Part shown: piece after piece, positions 9,070-17,702 of the stretch
How the letters are laid out: each line of letters starts with the position of its first letter
Numbering within the stretch: the stretch's first letter is position 1
Source: Sporosarcina sp. P2
GTDB lineage: Bacteria; Bacillota; Bacilli; Bacillales_A; Planococcaceae
NCBI RefSeq assembly: GCF_002743255.1
Contig: NZ_PDYY01000006.1
Coordinates: forward strand, 122,354 to 186,353
Direction of reading: 5' to 3'
DNA: 64,000 nt
Made by a program: the position numbers and the translations under genes
Notes under the pieces: generated by a model
Seen by the model: only the letters and a program-made list of their open reading frames with translations
The model's database searches: none
Told to the model about the DNA's origin: nothing

Positions 9070-9087
9070 CTATCTATATATAGATAG
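9070..9087. promoter_or_regulatory. 18-bp perfect palindrome upstream of secA2
   Basis: CTATCTATATATAGATAG is a perfect dyad about 80 nt before the secA2 start. It may be an operator or an A/T-rich structural element; no regulator is assigned. Confidence 0.4.
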
Positions 9088-9120
9088 TCTTTTATCGATC
9101 CTTTTGGTAAAATAGATAGG

Positions 9121-9144
9121 AATCTCTCATTTAAGATAGAGATT
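9121..9144 (+). promoter_or_regulatory. 5'-leader hairpin before secA2
   Basis: AATCTCT and AGAGATT form a 7-bp stem with a 10-nt loop ending just before the secA2 ribosome site (GGAG). It could modulate translation. Confidence 0.35.
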
Positions 9145-9164
9145 TATAAAGGAGCGTCTAATTC

Positions 9165-11528
9165 ATGTTAAAAATCTTTAAACGTAGAACTGGAACGAGT
9201 GAACGACAATTGCGTAAATACCGCAAAATTGTGGAGCAGATTAATTCACTAGAACCTAAATATATCGCTATGTCTGATGATGATCTATCTGGAATGACAG
9301 ATCAATTCAAACAACAGTTGGAAGACGGCGCAACTGTCGAGACCATTATGCCGGATGCATTCGCAGTCGTACGTGAAGCATCTAAACGGGTTCTCGGTAT
9401 GCGCCATTTTGATGTGCAACTAATCGGTGGTGCTGTATTAACAGAAGGTAATATTGCTGAAATGCCGACCGGTGAAGGGAAAACACTCGTCGCTTCTCTC
9501 CCATCCTATGTACGCGCGCTTGAAGGTAAAGGCGTTCACGTCATTACAGTCAATGATTATCTGGCAAAACGAGACTTTGATCAAATCGGTCAAATTCATC
9601 GCTTCCTTGGATTGACTGTTGGATTGAATGTTCCGATGATGCAAGGACCAGCGAAGCAAGCCGCTTACGAAGCAGATATTACGTACGGTGTTGGAACAGA
9701 ATTCGGCTTTGACTATTTACGGGATAACATGGTGCAACACACTTCACAAAAAGTGCAGCGGCCTTATCACTTCGCTATTATCGATGAAGTCGACAGCGTC
9801 TTGATCGACGAAGCGAAAACACCATTGATTGTAGCAGGCAAAACGCAAGCCGATGCGGATCTTCATCATATCGCAGCCCGCCTAGCCAAACGCTTTAAAG
9901 TAGATGAAGATTTTGACTTTGACGAAGCAACAAAGGCAACTTCCCTTACCGAAAAAGGTATTGAAAAAGTCGAGAAAGCATTCGGTATTGGGAACTTGTA
10001 CGATTTAGATCACCAAACACTTTACCACTACGTCATCCAGGCTGTCCGTGCGTTCGTCATCTTCAAGCGTGATGTCGATTACATCGTACGAGACGGAAAA
10101 ATTGAATTGGTAGATATGTTCACTGGCCGCATTATGGAAGGGAGAACTTTATCAGATGGTCTTCACCAAGCAATTGAAGCTAAAGAAGGCGTCGATATTA
10201 CAGACGAAAATAAAGCACAGGCTCAAATTACCATTCAAAATTATTTCCGTATGTATCCAAAGCTTTGCGGAATGACAGGTACTGCAAAAACTCAGGAGAA
10301 GGAATTCCGTGAAGTCTATAATATGGATGTAATCCAAATCCCGACGAACCGCCCACGTGCACGAATCGATGCTCCTGATTGCGTTTTCAGAACGACAGAG
10401 GAAAAGTATAAAGCAGTAGCAAGAGAAGTAGCCTCTCGTCACGCAAAGGGACAACCTGTATTGGTCGGTACTACATCTATTCTCCAGTCCGAAGCAGTCG
10501 CCAAGTATTTACGTGATGAAGGATTGAAGTTCCATCTATTAAATGCGAAAAGTGTCGAACAGGAAGTTTCATTGATTTCCGAGTCTGGACAAGCGGGCAA
10601 TATTACCGTCGCTACGAATATGGCAGGTCGCGGAACGGATATCGTCCTAGGTGAAGGCGTGGAAGAAAACGGTGGACTATTTGTATTAGGTACAGAAAAA
10701 CATGAAAGTCGTCGTGTAGATAATCAGTTACGAGGCCGTTCAGGTCGTCAAGGTGACCATGGAGAAAGTCAATTCTACCTTTCTTTAGAAGATGAAATGT
10801 ACATACGCTTCTCTCCTGAAGAACTCGAGAAATTCTTGATGAAAGTCCGTACGGATGAAAATGGTAAAGTACTGAACCCTGAAGTAGATGAACTGACGGA
10901 GCGCACACAACGGATTGTGGAAGGCGCGCACTTCTCTATGCGTGAGTATAATCTAAAATTAGATGATGTCATTAATGATCAACGTGAAGTCATCTATTCT
11001 TTACGCAATCGCGTACTTGAAGGCGAGGACATTTTCGATAAACTCAAGACGATGTTGTCAGAAACAGTGGAGTTCGTTGTGTTAGATAGTTGCCCAGAAA
11101 ATGAAATTGCCGATAACTGGGATTTTGATCGTATCGAGCGGACTATGAACGCACTTTTACTGACGCCGGTAAATCTTCCCAATTCATTAGATAGAACCGC
11201 AGATATAATGAAAGAGTACGATGAAGAAATGGCAGAGTTGTTTGCATTTATTGACACTTTCACTGATAATGAACAAGTGAGCCAACTGTTGCCACAAGTC
11301 ATGTTGAGCTATATTGACACGATGTGGGTTAAGCATTTGGAAGTAATGACTCGTCTAAAAGAAGGAATTGGATTGCGTTCATACGGACAAGAAGATCCTA
11401 TGCGTATTTACCAGCGTGAAGGCTTGCAGTTATTCGCCAAGCACTATCAACGCCTACGCCGGGATATTGCGTCTGAGATTATCGCATTCATGAAGCAACT
11501 CAATACAGAACAGGAGGTTTCCCAATGA
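9165..11528 (+). CDS. Accessory Sec translocase ATPase SecA2
   Basis: SecA2 is a second SecA ATPase that drives export of a subset of proteins, in Bacillus anthracis the S-layer proteins. The 787 residues show Walker A PTGEGKT at 101-107, DEVD at 207-210, an internal pre-protein cross-linking region, MTGTAKTQEKEF, and the second helicase domain with ATNMAGRGTDI and QLRGRSGRQGD. It is shorter than a housekeeping SecA and lacks the C-terminal zinc-binding tail (no CxCxSGK), which is typical of SecA2. The next gene, slaP, overlaps its stop codon. The many SLH proteins in this window are likely cargo. Confidence 0.92.
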   Translation: MLKIFKRRTGTSERQLRKYRKIVEQINSLEPKYIAMSDDDLSGMTDQFKQQLEDGATVETIMPDAFAVVREASKRVLGMRHFDVQLIGGAVLTEGNIAEMPTGEGKTLVASLPSYVRALEGKGVHVITVNDYLAKRDFDQIGQIHRFLGLTVGLNVPMMQGPAKQAAYEADITYGVGTEFGFDYLRDNMVQHTSQKVQRPYHFAIIDEVDSVLIDEAKTPLIVAGKTQADADLHHIAARLAKRFKVDEDFDFDEATKATSLTEKGIEKVEKAFGIGNLYDLDHQTLYHYVIQAVRAFVIFKRDVDYIVRDGKIELVDMFTGRIMEGRTLSDGLHQAIEAKEGVDITDENKAQAQITIQNYFRMYPKLCGMTGTAKTQEKEFREVYNMDVIQIPTNRPRARIDAPDCVFRTTEEKYKAVAREVASRHAKGQPVLVGTTSILQSEAVAKYLRDEGLKFHLLNAKSVEQEVSLISESGQAGNITVATNMAGRGTDIVLGEGVEENGGLFVLGTEKHESRRVDNQLRGRSGRQGDHGESQFYLSLEDEMYIRFSPEELEKFLMKVRTDENGKVLNPEVDELTERTQRIVEGAHFSMREYNLKLDDVINDQREVIYSLRNRVLEGEDIFDKLKTMLSETVEFVVLDSCPENEIADNWDFDRIERTMNALLLTPVNLPNSLDRTADIMKEYDEEMAELFAFIDTFTDNEQVSQLLPQVMLSYIDTMWVKHLEVMTRLKEGIGLRSYGQEDPMRIYQREGLQLFAKHYQRLRRDIASEIIAFMKQLNTEQEVSQ

Positions 11529-12433
11529 AACTCTTCAATTTATTCAAAAAAACCGAAAAAACCGGATTGGACAGTACAGTTGAATCCGAAGAAATTTTAG
11601 AAAATAGTCAAGCTGTTTCAGGCGATGAAGATATCGAAACAGAACTATCTCTTCATGAGCAATGGAATCTTACACAGGAGCAGGAATATGTTTTTCGTTT
11701 CCTAGCAAATGAACTAGAGCCTTTAAAACCAAATCAAATCTCCTTATCGGGTATCGATATCGATTTGGAACCTGCGAACGGTAGCTGGTTAGTTAAAGCA
11801 TTCTTCCGTTCTTCCCTTGATCAAGCGATCACTGTAGGCGAAATCGAGTTATTATTACTTGATGAAGAGGGCAATACAGCCGCATCTGCGGAGTTCGATT
11901 TGAATGAGTTAGGTGAAATCCCAGCGCGCAGCGCACGTCCATGGGTATTCGTTTTCGAAAAGAAAGATCAATTAGTAGAAGAAATCCCTGCAGCGAATTG
12001 GAAGCTTGCATTCAACGTTCACTCGATGATGCCACATCAATTAGAATTAGCACCAACATGGGAAGAACAACTCCCTGCTGAGCAAAAAGAAGCGTTATCA
12101 AAAATAGTCAACGATCTTCCGAAATTAAAGCCACGCGAAGTAAATATTGCCGGTTTCCAAATCCAATCACAAGATGAAGGTACGATTGCAGCATCCGTTT
12201 TCGTTCGTAACGGCCACTCTAAACAAATCAATATTGAAAAGTTACCGCTTGAATTGATTGACGCAACAGGAGAATTGGTAGCTCGGGGAACATTCGACCT
12301 TAATCCTCCACTTTCCGTGAAAGCAAACAGCACAACTCCTTGGACATTCATCTACCCTAAGGAATTAGTGAAGAAAGAAGAACCGGATTTCTCTCGTTGG
12401 ACAATCCGCGTTCCACAAGACGCAACTAACTAA
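11525..12433 (+). CDS. Accessory Sec system S-layer assembly protein SlaP
   Basis: SlaP is a cytoplasmic partner of SecA2 needed for S-layer protein export in B. anthracis; its mechanism is not settled. This 302-residue protein lacks a signal peptide. It has an acidic N-terminal stretch (residues 10-45) and two similar beta-rich halves, each with a LKP motif, then an I-L/IAG-I/F segment, and a -ARPWVF- or -STPWTFIY- strand near the end, consistent with an internal duplication. The ATG overlaps the secA2 stop by 4 nt, so translation is coupled. Assignment rests on the repeat pattern, length and position after secA2. Confidence 0.85.
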   Translation: MKLFNLFKKTEKTGLDSTVESEEILENSQAVSGDEDIETELSLHEQWNLTQEQEYVFRFLANELEPLKPNQISLSGIDIDLEPANGSWLVKAFFRSSLDQAITVGEIELLLLDEEGNTAASAEFDLNELGEIPARSARPWVFVFEKKDQLVEEIPAANWKLAFNVHSMMPHQLELAPTWEEQLPAEQKEALSKIVNDLPKLKPREVNIAGFQIQSQDEGTIAASVFVRNGHSKQINIEKLPLELIDATGELVARGTFDLNPPLSVKANSTTPWTFIYPKELVKKEEPDFSRWTIRVPQDATN

Positions 12434-12438
12434 TATTT

Positions 12439-12481
12439 ACCGGATAAGCTGGGGTCTCCCCCTCTCTATCCGGTATTTTTT
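12439..12481 (+). terminator. Terminator of secA2-slaP
   Basis: ACCGGATA pairs with TATCCGGT, followed by ATTTTTT. Confidence 0.8.
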
Positions 12482-12484
12482 CAC

Positions 12485-12517
12485 AAAAAAATCGATCCTC
12501 CACGTAGGAGGATCGAT
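12485..12517 (-). terminator. Terminator of the small NlpC/P60 gene
   Basis: A perfect ATCGATCCTCC / GGAGGATCGAT stem with loop ACGT; on the minus strand it is followed by a T run. Confidence 0.8.
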
Positions 12518-12527
12518 GTCTCTTCTA

Positions 12528-12986
12528 TTAAATACCCGCAACACGCTTCGCACCTATATAGCGCTTGCCCCAATACGTATCATTTACTCTATCAACACGC
12601 ACACCTTTTGATGTAGAAGCATGTGCGAACTTGCCATTTCCAACATAAATTCCAACGTGAGAAACACCGCGTCCTGTCGTGTTAAAGAATACTAAATCAC
12701 CATTACGAAGGTTTGATTTCTTTACAGCACGCCCTGACGCATACATCGCGCTTGAAGTTCTTGCTACTTTTAAACCATTTTGCTTGAATACATACCCAAC
12801 ATAACCTGAGCAATCAAACCCTGCTCTAGTCGTACCGCCATAGCGATATTTGATTCCCGTTAAACTAGTTGCTGTCTTTGTGATATTCGTTGTTTTACCC
12901 GCTGCATCTGCTTGTCCCGCAAATGGTGAGACGATTAAAAGTGTGGAAAGTGCTAGGACTGATATAACTTTTTGTAATAGACTCAT
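12528..12986 (-). CDS. Secreted NlpC/P60 peptidoglycan endopeptidase (single domain)
   Basis: A minimal cell-wall hydrolase expected to cut D-Glu-meso-Dap type bonds outside the cell. The 152-residue protein has a signal peptide ending near AGQADAA (about residue 28) and then one NlpC/P60 domain. The catalytic Cys lies in FDCSGY, the first His in GVSHVGIY and the third polar residue in the following FAHAS. There is no LysM, SH3 or SLH anchor. A TTG at 12998 is in frame, but GGAGG lies directly inside that extension, 6 nt before the ATG at 12986, which I take as the start. It is transcribed toward slaP and ends at its own terminator. Confidence 0.9.
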   Translation of the reverse strand: MSLLQKVISVLALSTLLIVSPFAGQADAAGKTTNITKTATSLTGIKYRYGGTTRAGFDCSGYVGYVFKQNGLKVARTSSAMYASGRAVKKSNLRNGDLVFFNTTGRGVSHVGIYVGNGKFAHASTSKGVRVDRVNDTYWGKRYIGAKRVAGI

Positions 12987-13180
12987 AAGTTCCTCCAATG
13001 ATAGTATGTATTTTTAGTAGTTTACTTGTCTGTTTATGTGTACTTATTTTAGCATTTTGTAAACTCTTCAATTATTACAGTAATGTAACAAGATTGTTTC
13101 AGGAAATGAACAATATGTTACGCTTGAAATATACATGTTTAAAATTGGCAAATCCATGTACTAGGTTGATGATATTGTAC

Positions 13181-13225
13181 AAAAAAAGACTGCCCTAGAA
13201 GTCAGCTTGCACTTCCAGGATAGTC
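13181..13225 (-). terminator. Terminator of nagB
   Basis: On the minus strand GACTATCCTGGAAGT pairs with ACTTCTAGGGCAGTC, with one mismatch, then seven T residues. Confidence 0.8.
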
Positions 13226-13246
13226 TCTAATAATGCTCTATTTTAC

Positions 13247-13951
13247 TCAATCAAGCTGTAAATCAGTGATCACAATTACATCCTCATGACGCAATAGCTT
13301 TGTAATAGGCCACTCCGTTGTGACCTCTCCAGCTTTCAATTTCTCCATCGCCGGACGCTTCTTCTCACCAAACGCCACCATGATCAACTTCTTCGACTTT
13401 ACAATAGAAGAGATCCCCATCGTTAATGCGTTATTCGGAATCTTATCATCGTTTTCGAAGTATTGACTATTAACGCCAAGTGTAGAGTCTGTCAGTGTCG
13501 CAACATGTGTTACAGAATCAAATGGCGTTCCTGGTTCGTTGAATGCGATATGACCATTCTCCCCTACTCCAAGAAGTTGAATATCTAACGGATTGGAATT
13601 CAATTTACTCTCGTAATCTTTACACTCCTGATCTAAATCTTCAGCCATGCCATTCGGAATATGCGTTTCTTTGAACGGCTTTTTACTGAATAGATGCTGA
13701 TTCATAAAGTATGCATAGCTATTCGGGTTTTCCGCGTCAATACCGACGTATTCATCTAAATTGAATGCAGTAATATTTGAAAAGTCTAACGACGAATTAG
13801 TCCATTCATTGTAAATCGGAATCATCGTGCTACCTGTAGCCAATCCCAGTACATGCAATCTATTATTATGAAGTTCTTCAGAAATCAGTTTAAATACTTC
13901 TTTGGCCCCTTCATTGGGGTTTTCTACTGTTATCCATTTCACATTTTCCAT
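13247..13951 (-). CDS. Glucosamine-6-phosphate deaminase NagB
   Basis: NagB converts glucosamine-6-phosphate to fructose-6-phosphate and ammonia, recycling amino sugars from wall turnover. The 234 residues contain the family motifs GLATGSTM, NLDEYVG and GVGENGHIAFNEPG, the last bearing the catalytic His. The start is uncertain: a GTG at 13960 would add three residues and has AGGAAG only 3 nt ahead, while the ATG at 13951 has it 12 nt ahead. No nagA or nagR partner is adjacent, so it appears to be a single-gene unit. Confidence 0.9.
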   Translation of the reverse strand: MENVKWITVENPNEGAKEVFKLISEELHNNRLHVLGLATGSTMIPIYNEWTNSSLDFSNITAFNLDEYVGIDAENPNSYAYFMNQHLFSKKPFKETHIPNGMAEDLDQECKDYESKLNSNPLDIQLLGVGENGHIAFNEPGTPFDSVTHVATLTDSTLGVNSQYFENDDKIPNNALTMGISSIVKSKKLIMVAFGEKKRPAMEKLKAGEVTTEWPITKLLRHEDVIVITDLQLD

Positions 13952-13960
13952 TTCACACAC

Positions 13961-14286
13961 CGGCTTCCTAGGTTTTACCTAATTATATTGTAATTTCAAT
14001 CCAACATACGGTCAACATTGAACCCCTGTTACCTCACTCTTATTCCCCAATTTACTCACTGTTACACTTGAATTTTTTATGCATCTGACATATTTCCTCT
14101 AGTTCCTTCAACCTGTTCCAAATCGCAAATACAGCGAAATGTGTATGACAAAAGCATGTAAAGTGGTTGAACATATTGTGAACATTACGTTTAATCTTCT
14201 ATTCATAGGGATTTCCCTAATACTTTATTCCCCCGCTAGTATTATGATAAAAGTATGAATTCCATGTAGACGAGGAGGTGGCCGTA
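13961..14286. other. Intergenic region between nagB and the cytochrome oxidase operon
   Basis: No gene seen. It must hold divergent promoters. Near 14167-14184 there is a direct repeat TGAACA separated by one helical turn, and an A/T-rich TATTATGATAAAAG stretch lies about 45 nt before the oxidase operon. I cannot assign a regulator. Confidence 0.35.
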
Positions 14287-14424
14287 TTGAGCAAGAAGAT
14301 ATCTTCTACAAATCAACCAAAAGAAGAAGCGAATTTAAAAGGTACCCTGATCATGGTGATGATCATCGGGATCGTCATTCTTGTCATGTGGTTTGGCGCT
14401 TACGGATTATTCTTATCTAGATAA
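14287..14424 (+). CDS. Small cytochrome c oxidase subunit IIa-like protein (45 aa)
   Basis: A 45-residue protein too short for ordinary gene calling. It has a charged N terminus, a single membrane helix (residues about 19-41, GTLIMVMIIGIVILVMWFGA) and a short tail. This matches the single-helix subunit IIa of ba3-type oxidases, which packs against subunits I and II. The start is TTG, with a strong GAGGAGGTGG 6 nt upstream. It is the first gene of the operon, 26 nt before the subunit II gene. Family assignment relies on topology and position. Confidence 0.8.
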   Translation: MSKKISSTNQPKEEANLKGTLIMVMIIGIVILVMWFGAYGLFLSR

Positions 14425-14450
14425 TAACTAGCAATAAAGGAGGAAACACT

Positions 14451-14951
14451 ATGCATTTGCATAAGTATGAAAAAGTATGGATTGTGTTCGGTTTAGCATC
14501 ATTGGTTTTATTCTTACTCATTATTGGTTTTGCGGCGTTCTGGAAAGGAACACATCCACAGAGTCATATCGAAACAATCGATCCACAAAATGTTGAAGCG
14601 AACGAATCATTCCAACCTGATAATCTCGGTTTGACAGAAGTTGCTGACGGTAAGTACGTTGTCAATATTGTCGCTTCCGCTTTTAACTATGACCTTGGTA
14701 AAGAAGAAGACGGAACCGCTACTAAGACGATTCGCGTACCAAAAGGTTCCACAGTTCTTTTCCAAGTAACGAGTAAAGACGTTGTCCACGGATTCCAAGT
14801 GGCAGGTACAAATGTCAACATGATGGTCGAACCTGGACACATCAGTCGCTTCGAATCAGTCATGAAAAACAACGGCGAATTCACGGTAGTCTGTAACGAA
14901 TATTGCGGCATCGGTCACCATTTGATGTTCGGCACAGTGGAGGTGTACTAA
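14451..14951 (+). CDS. Cytochrome c oxidase subunit II, ba3 type
   Basis: Subunit II accepts electrons from cytochrome c at a dinuclear CuA centre on the outer face of the membrane. The 166 residues have one N-terminal membrane helix (about 10-32), then a cupredoxin domain. The CuA ligands are visible in CNEYCGIGHHLM near the C terminus and in the VHGF motif upstream. A single transmembrane helix and short length mark the ba3 (B-type) class rather than caa3. GGAGG precedes the ATG. It lies between the small subunit gene and the subunit I gene. Confidence 0.92.
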   Translation: MHLHKYEKVWIVFGLASLVLFLLIIGFAAFWKGTHPQSHIETIDPQNVEANESFQPDNLGLTEVADGKYVVNIVASAFNYDLGKEEDGTATKTIRVPKGSTVLFQVTSKDVVHGFQVAGTNVNMMVEPGHISRFESVMKNNGEFTVVCNEYCGIGHHLMFGTVEVY

Positions 14952-14954
14952 CCC

Positions 14955-16607
14955 ATGGAATTATTTAATTTCTCAAAAAAAGAATCCAGATTGTATATGG
15001 CTTTTATGCACGTCACATTCATCTCTCTTTTAATCGGTGGATTGATGGGACTGCTTCAGACATTAGTTCGTTCTGGTAAATACACATTACCTTTCAACAT
15101 TGATTACTATACGATTTTAACGACACACGGTGTCATACTCGGTTTAGTATTGACTACGTTCTTCATCGTCGGTTTCCAATTTTCTCTTATGGGAAAAACA
15201 GTCGGTATTTCAGACAAACAATTAATGTGGGGCTGGATTTCATTCTGGGTCATGTTGGTTGGTACGGTGTTATCTGCATGGATGATCTTAACAGGTGAAG
15301 CTTCTGTATTGTATACATTCTATACTCCGCTTCGCGCACATCCTATTTTCTACATCGGTCTAACATTCGTCATTGTAGGGAGCTGGATCGCCGCTTTCAC
15401 TAACTTCCGTCAACTATATGTATGGAAGAATGCCCATAAAGGTGAAAAGTCTCCTTTACTAGCATTCATGGTAGTCATCAATATGATTATGTGGTTCGTC
15501 GCAACACTTGGTGTGGCGTATTCAGTCATCGTATTGATCTTACCTTGGTCACTTGGCTACGTCGCAACAGTTAACGTATTATTGACACGTACATTATTCT
15601 GGTACTTCGGTCACCCGCTTGTATACTTCTGGTTGTTACCTGCCTACATGGCTTGGTATGCAATTATCCCGAAAATCATCGGTGGTAAACTATTTAGCGA
15701 TCCGTTAGCAAGACTTGCGTTCATTTTATTGTTGATGTTCTCGATTCCAGTCGGATTCCATCACCAATTGACCGAGCCAGGTATTGATCCAACTTGGAAG
15801 TTCATCCAAGTAGTCTTAACGTTCATGGTAGTCATCCCTTCTTTGATGACTGCATTCTCATTATTCGCTACATTTGAAATTACAGGCAGAAGAAAAGGCT
15901 ATACATCCCTATTCGGTTGGTTCAAAAAACTTCCTTGGAAAGATGTTCGATTCTTAGCACCTTTCGTTGGTATGGTGGCATTTATTCCAGGTGGAGCAGG
16001 CGGTATCATTAACGCTTCTCACCAAGTAAACTCTCTTGTTCACAACACGATTTGGATAACAGGGCACTTCCACTTAACAGTTGCAACAACCGTTATTTTA
16101 ACGTTTTTCGGTATTGCGTATTGGTTGATCCCTCACTTGACTGGACGTCGATTGACTCCTACATTGAATAAATTAGGTATCATTCAGACGTTCATTTGGG
16201 CAATCGGTATGACGATCATGTCAACTTCCATGCATATTCAAGGGCTAATCGGTGGACCACGTCGTTCAGCATTCTCTGAGTACGCAGGTGGAGATCAAGT
16301 TTCTACATGGATCAGCTATCAAATGTGGCAGGCTGTCGGTGGAACCATTTTATTCGTTGGTATTCTATTGATGTTCTACATCTTCATTCAATTGGCATTC
16401 TTCGCTCCACGTGGTTACGAAGAATATCCAATCGCTGAAGAAGAAGTAGATGCTGAGAAATCACCGAAAATATTGGAGAACTGGTATGTATGGGTTGGTA
16501 TTACAATTGCATTAATTTTATTCGCATATACGATACCGATGATCGATATCATTAAGCACTCTCCTCCTGGATCCATTCCATTTGACTGGCCTATTGGACG
16601 TTCTTAA
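14955..16607 (+). CDS. Cytochrome c oxidase subunit I, ba3 type
   Basis: The catalytic heme-copper subunit reduces O2 to water and pumps protons. The 550-residue protein has about 13 membrane helices. Metal ligands are visible: TTHGVILG (low-spin heme His), GHPLVYFWLLPAY (CuB His and the cross-linked Tyr), FHHQ (two CuB His) and GHFHLT (two heme His). The lack of the A-type D-channel pattern and the short subunit II fit a B-type (ba3) oxidase, usually high affinity. It begins 3 nt after the subunit II stop. No subunit III or cytochrome c gene follows. Confidence 0.93.
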   Translation: MELFNFSKKESRLYMAFMHVTFISLLIGGLMGLLQTLVRSGKYTLPFNIDYYTILTTHGVILGLVLTTFFIVGFQFSLMGKTVGISDKQLMWGWISFWVMLVGTVLSAWMILTGEASVLYTFYTPLRAHPIFYIGLTFVIVGSWIAAFTNFRQLYVWKNAHKGEKSPLLAFMVVINMIMWFVATLGVAYSVIVLILPWSLGYVATVNVLLTRTLFWYFGHPLVYFWLLPAYMAWYAIIPKIIGGKLFSDPLARLAFILLLMFSIPVGFHHQLTEPGIDPTWKFIQVVLTFMVVIPSLMTAFSLFATFEITGRRKGYTSLFGWFKKLPWKDVRFLAPFVGMVAFIPGGAGGIINASHQVNSLVHNTIWITGHFHLTVATTVILTFFGIAYWLIPHLTGRRLTPTLNKLGIIQTFIWAIGMTIMSTSMHIQGLIGGPRRSAFSEYAGGDQVSTWISYQMWQAVGGTILFVGILLMFYIFIQLAFFAPRGYEEYPIAEEEVDAEKSPKILENWYVWVGITIALILFAYTIPMIDIIKHSPPGSIPFDWPIGRS

Positions 16608-16613
16608 ACAGCA

Positions 16614-16666
16614 GAAAAGCCCTGAACAATCCGTCGTATTCTTCCGGAATGTTCACGGGCTTTTTC
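16614..16666 (+). terminator. Terminator of the ba3 oxidase operon
   Basis: AAAGCCCTGAACA pairs with TGTTCACGGGCTTT, one bulge, then a T run. Confidence 0.75.
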
Positions 16667-16957
16667 CACAATTTACACGATGCGATAAAATAAATCCCAG
16701 CAATTTCTTATAAAATATATAATCGTCATGAACAAGTAACAAGACTTCCGAACTGTTTCGAGGCCGCAAAAATAAATTTCAGGGTATTTACACACGCATC
16801 AAACCTAACTAACTATTAAACTATTGGAAAAGATAGTTCCAAAGATACGTTTAATATCCAATAGTGTATTGTATGATAGGTTTATAGGTTTAATAACAAA
16901 TTAATACTCTGCAGTACAAAGTACCAAATCTAGTATACTAAAAGGAGATACGTCGAA
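16667..16957. other. Upstream region of the LysM-NlpC gene
   Basis: No gene seen. A 9-bp inverted repeat (ACTATTGGA at 16820-16828, TCCAATAGT at 16857-16865) lies about 95-135 nt before the start. Its spacing is too wide for a simple operator and its role is unknown. Confidence 0.3.
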
Positions 16958-17647
16958 ATGAAGAAAATTGCCCTAGCCGCGATCGCCTCTTTTTTGCTTG
17001 CAACAAGCATCTCAGTTGGCAGTGTTGCCGCCGCATCGAAAACGCATGTTGTGCAAGCAGGAGATACTCTTTACAAGATTTCCAATCAGTACAAGATTAC
17101 GGTAACCGAACTGAAACGTCTGAATTCTCTTACTTCTAATGATATCAAAGTTAAACAGAAACTAATAGTAGAAAATAAAGCAACCTCTTCAAAAACTGTT
17201 TCTTCTACTAATTCATTGGGCACATTATCATCTAGCAAGCCAGTGACACAGCCAAATACTTCTATTACTAGCCAGGCGCTAGGTAAAAAACTAGTAGATA
17301 TTACGCAACCTTTGCTAGGAACTCCATATGTATGGGCAGGTGTAACACCGGCAGGATTTGATTGTAGCGGATTCATTTTTTATGCATTCAACGAAGCTGG
17401 CGTTAAAGTTCCTCGATTAGATACAATCGGTTTCTATAACCGTTCTCTATTCATAAAAGATCCGGTAGTAGGAGATTTGTTATTCTTCCAAAATACATAT
17501 CGCCCCGGCATCTCACATATCGGTATTTATCTCGGAGACAATAAGTTCATTCATGCGGGGACGAAAGCTATTGAAGTTGCCTCACTAGATTCTTCCTATT
17601 GGAACGCACATTTCATGGGCTTTAAGCGCTTTGTAGACGTAAAATAA
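16958..17647 (+). CDS. Secreted LysM - NlpC/P60 peptidoglycan endopeptidase
   Basis: A 229-residue wall hydrolase. A signal peptide ends near residue 26 (VGSVAAAS). A single LysM domain at about 29-72 (HVVQAGDTLYKIS ... VKQKLIV) binds GlcNAc in peptidoglycan. A Ser/Thr-rich linker leads to an NlpC/P60 domain from about 105, with the catalytic Cys in FDCSGFIF, His in ISHIGIYLG and the FIHAG motif. AAAGGAG lies 10-11 nt before the ATG. The domain order is like the LytE/CwlS enzymes of Bacillus that separate cells or allow growth. It is a single-gene unit. Confidence 0.92.
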   Translation: MKKIALAAIASFLLATSISVGSVAAASKTHVVQAGDTLYKISNQYKITVTELKRLNSLTSNDIKVKQKLIVENKATSSKTVSSTNSLGTLSSSKPVTQPNTSITSQALGKKLVDITQPLLGTPYVWAGVTPAGFDCSGFIFYAFNEAGVKVPRLDTIGFYNRSLFIKDPVVGDLLFFQNTYRPGISHIGIYLGDNKFIHAGTKAIEVASLDSSYWNAHFMGFKRFVDVK

Positions 17648-17651
17648 ATAA

Positions 17652-17696
17652 CGGGTTGTCTTGTAAGTCATAATGACTTGTAGGACAACCCTTTTA
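17652..17696. terminator. Terminator between the convergent LysM-NlpC and SDR genes
   Basis: GGGTTGTC pairs with GACAACCC, extended by an inner AAGTCAT/ATGACTT stem. The + strand copy ends in TTTTATT. Confidence 0.7.
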
Positions 17697-17702
17697 TTTA
17701 TA

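Noticed and set aside
12998..13198. 66-codon + strand frame between the NlpC gene and nagB
   Set aside because: It starts in the NlpC promoter region, has no ribosome site, and ends inside the nagB terminator.
16820..16865. Inverted repeat ACTATTGGA...TCCAATAGT upstream of the LysM-NlpC gene
   Set aside because: The 28-bp gap is too long for a typical operator and too short of a stem for a terminator; it may be chance in AT-rich DNA.
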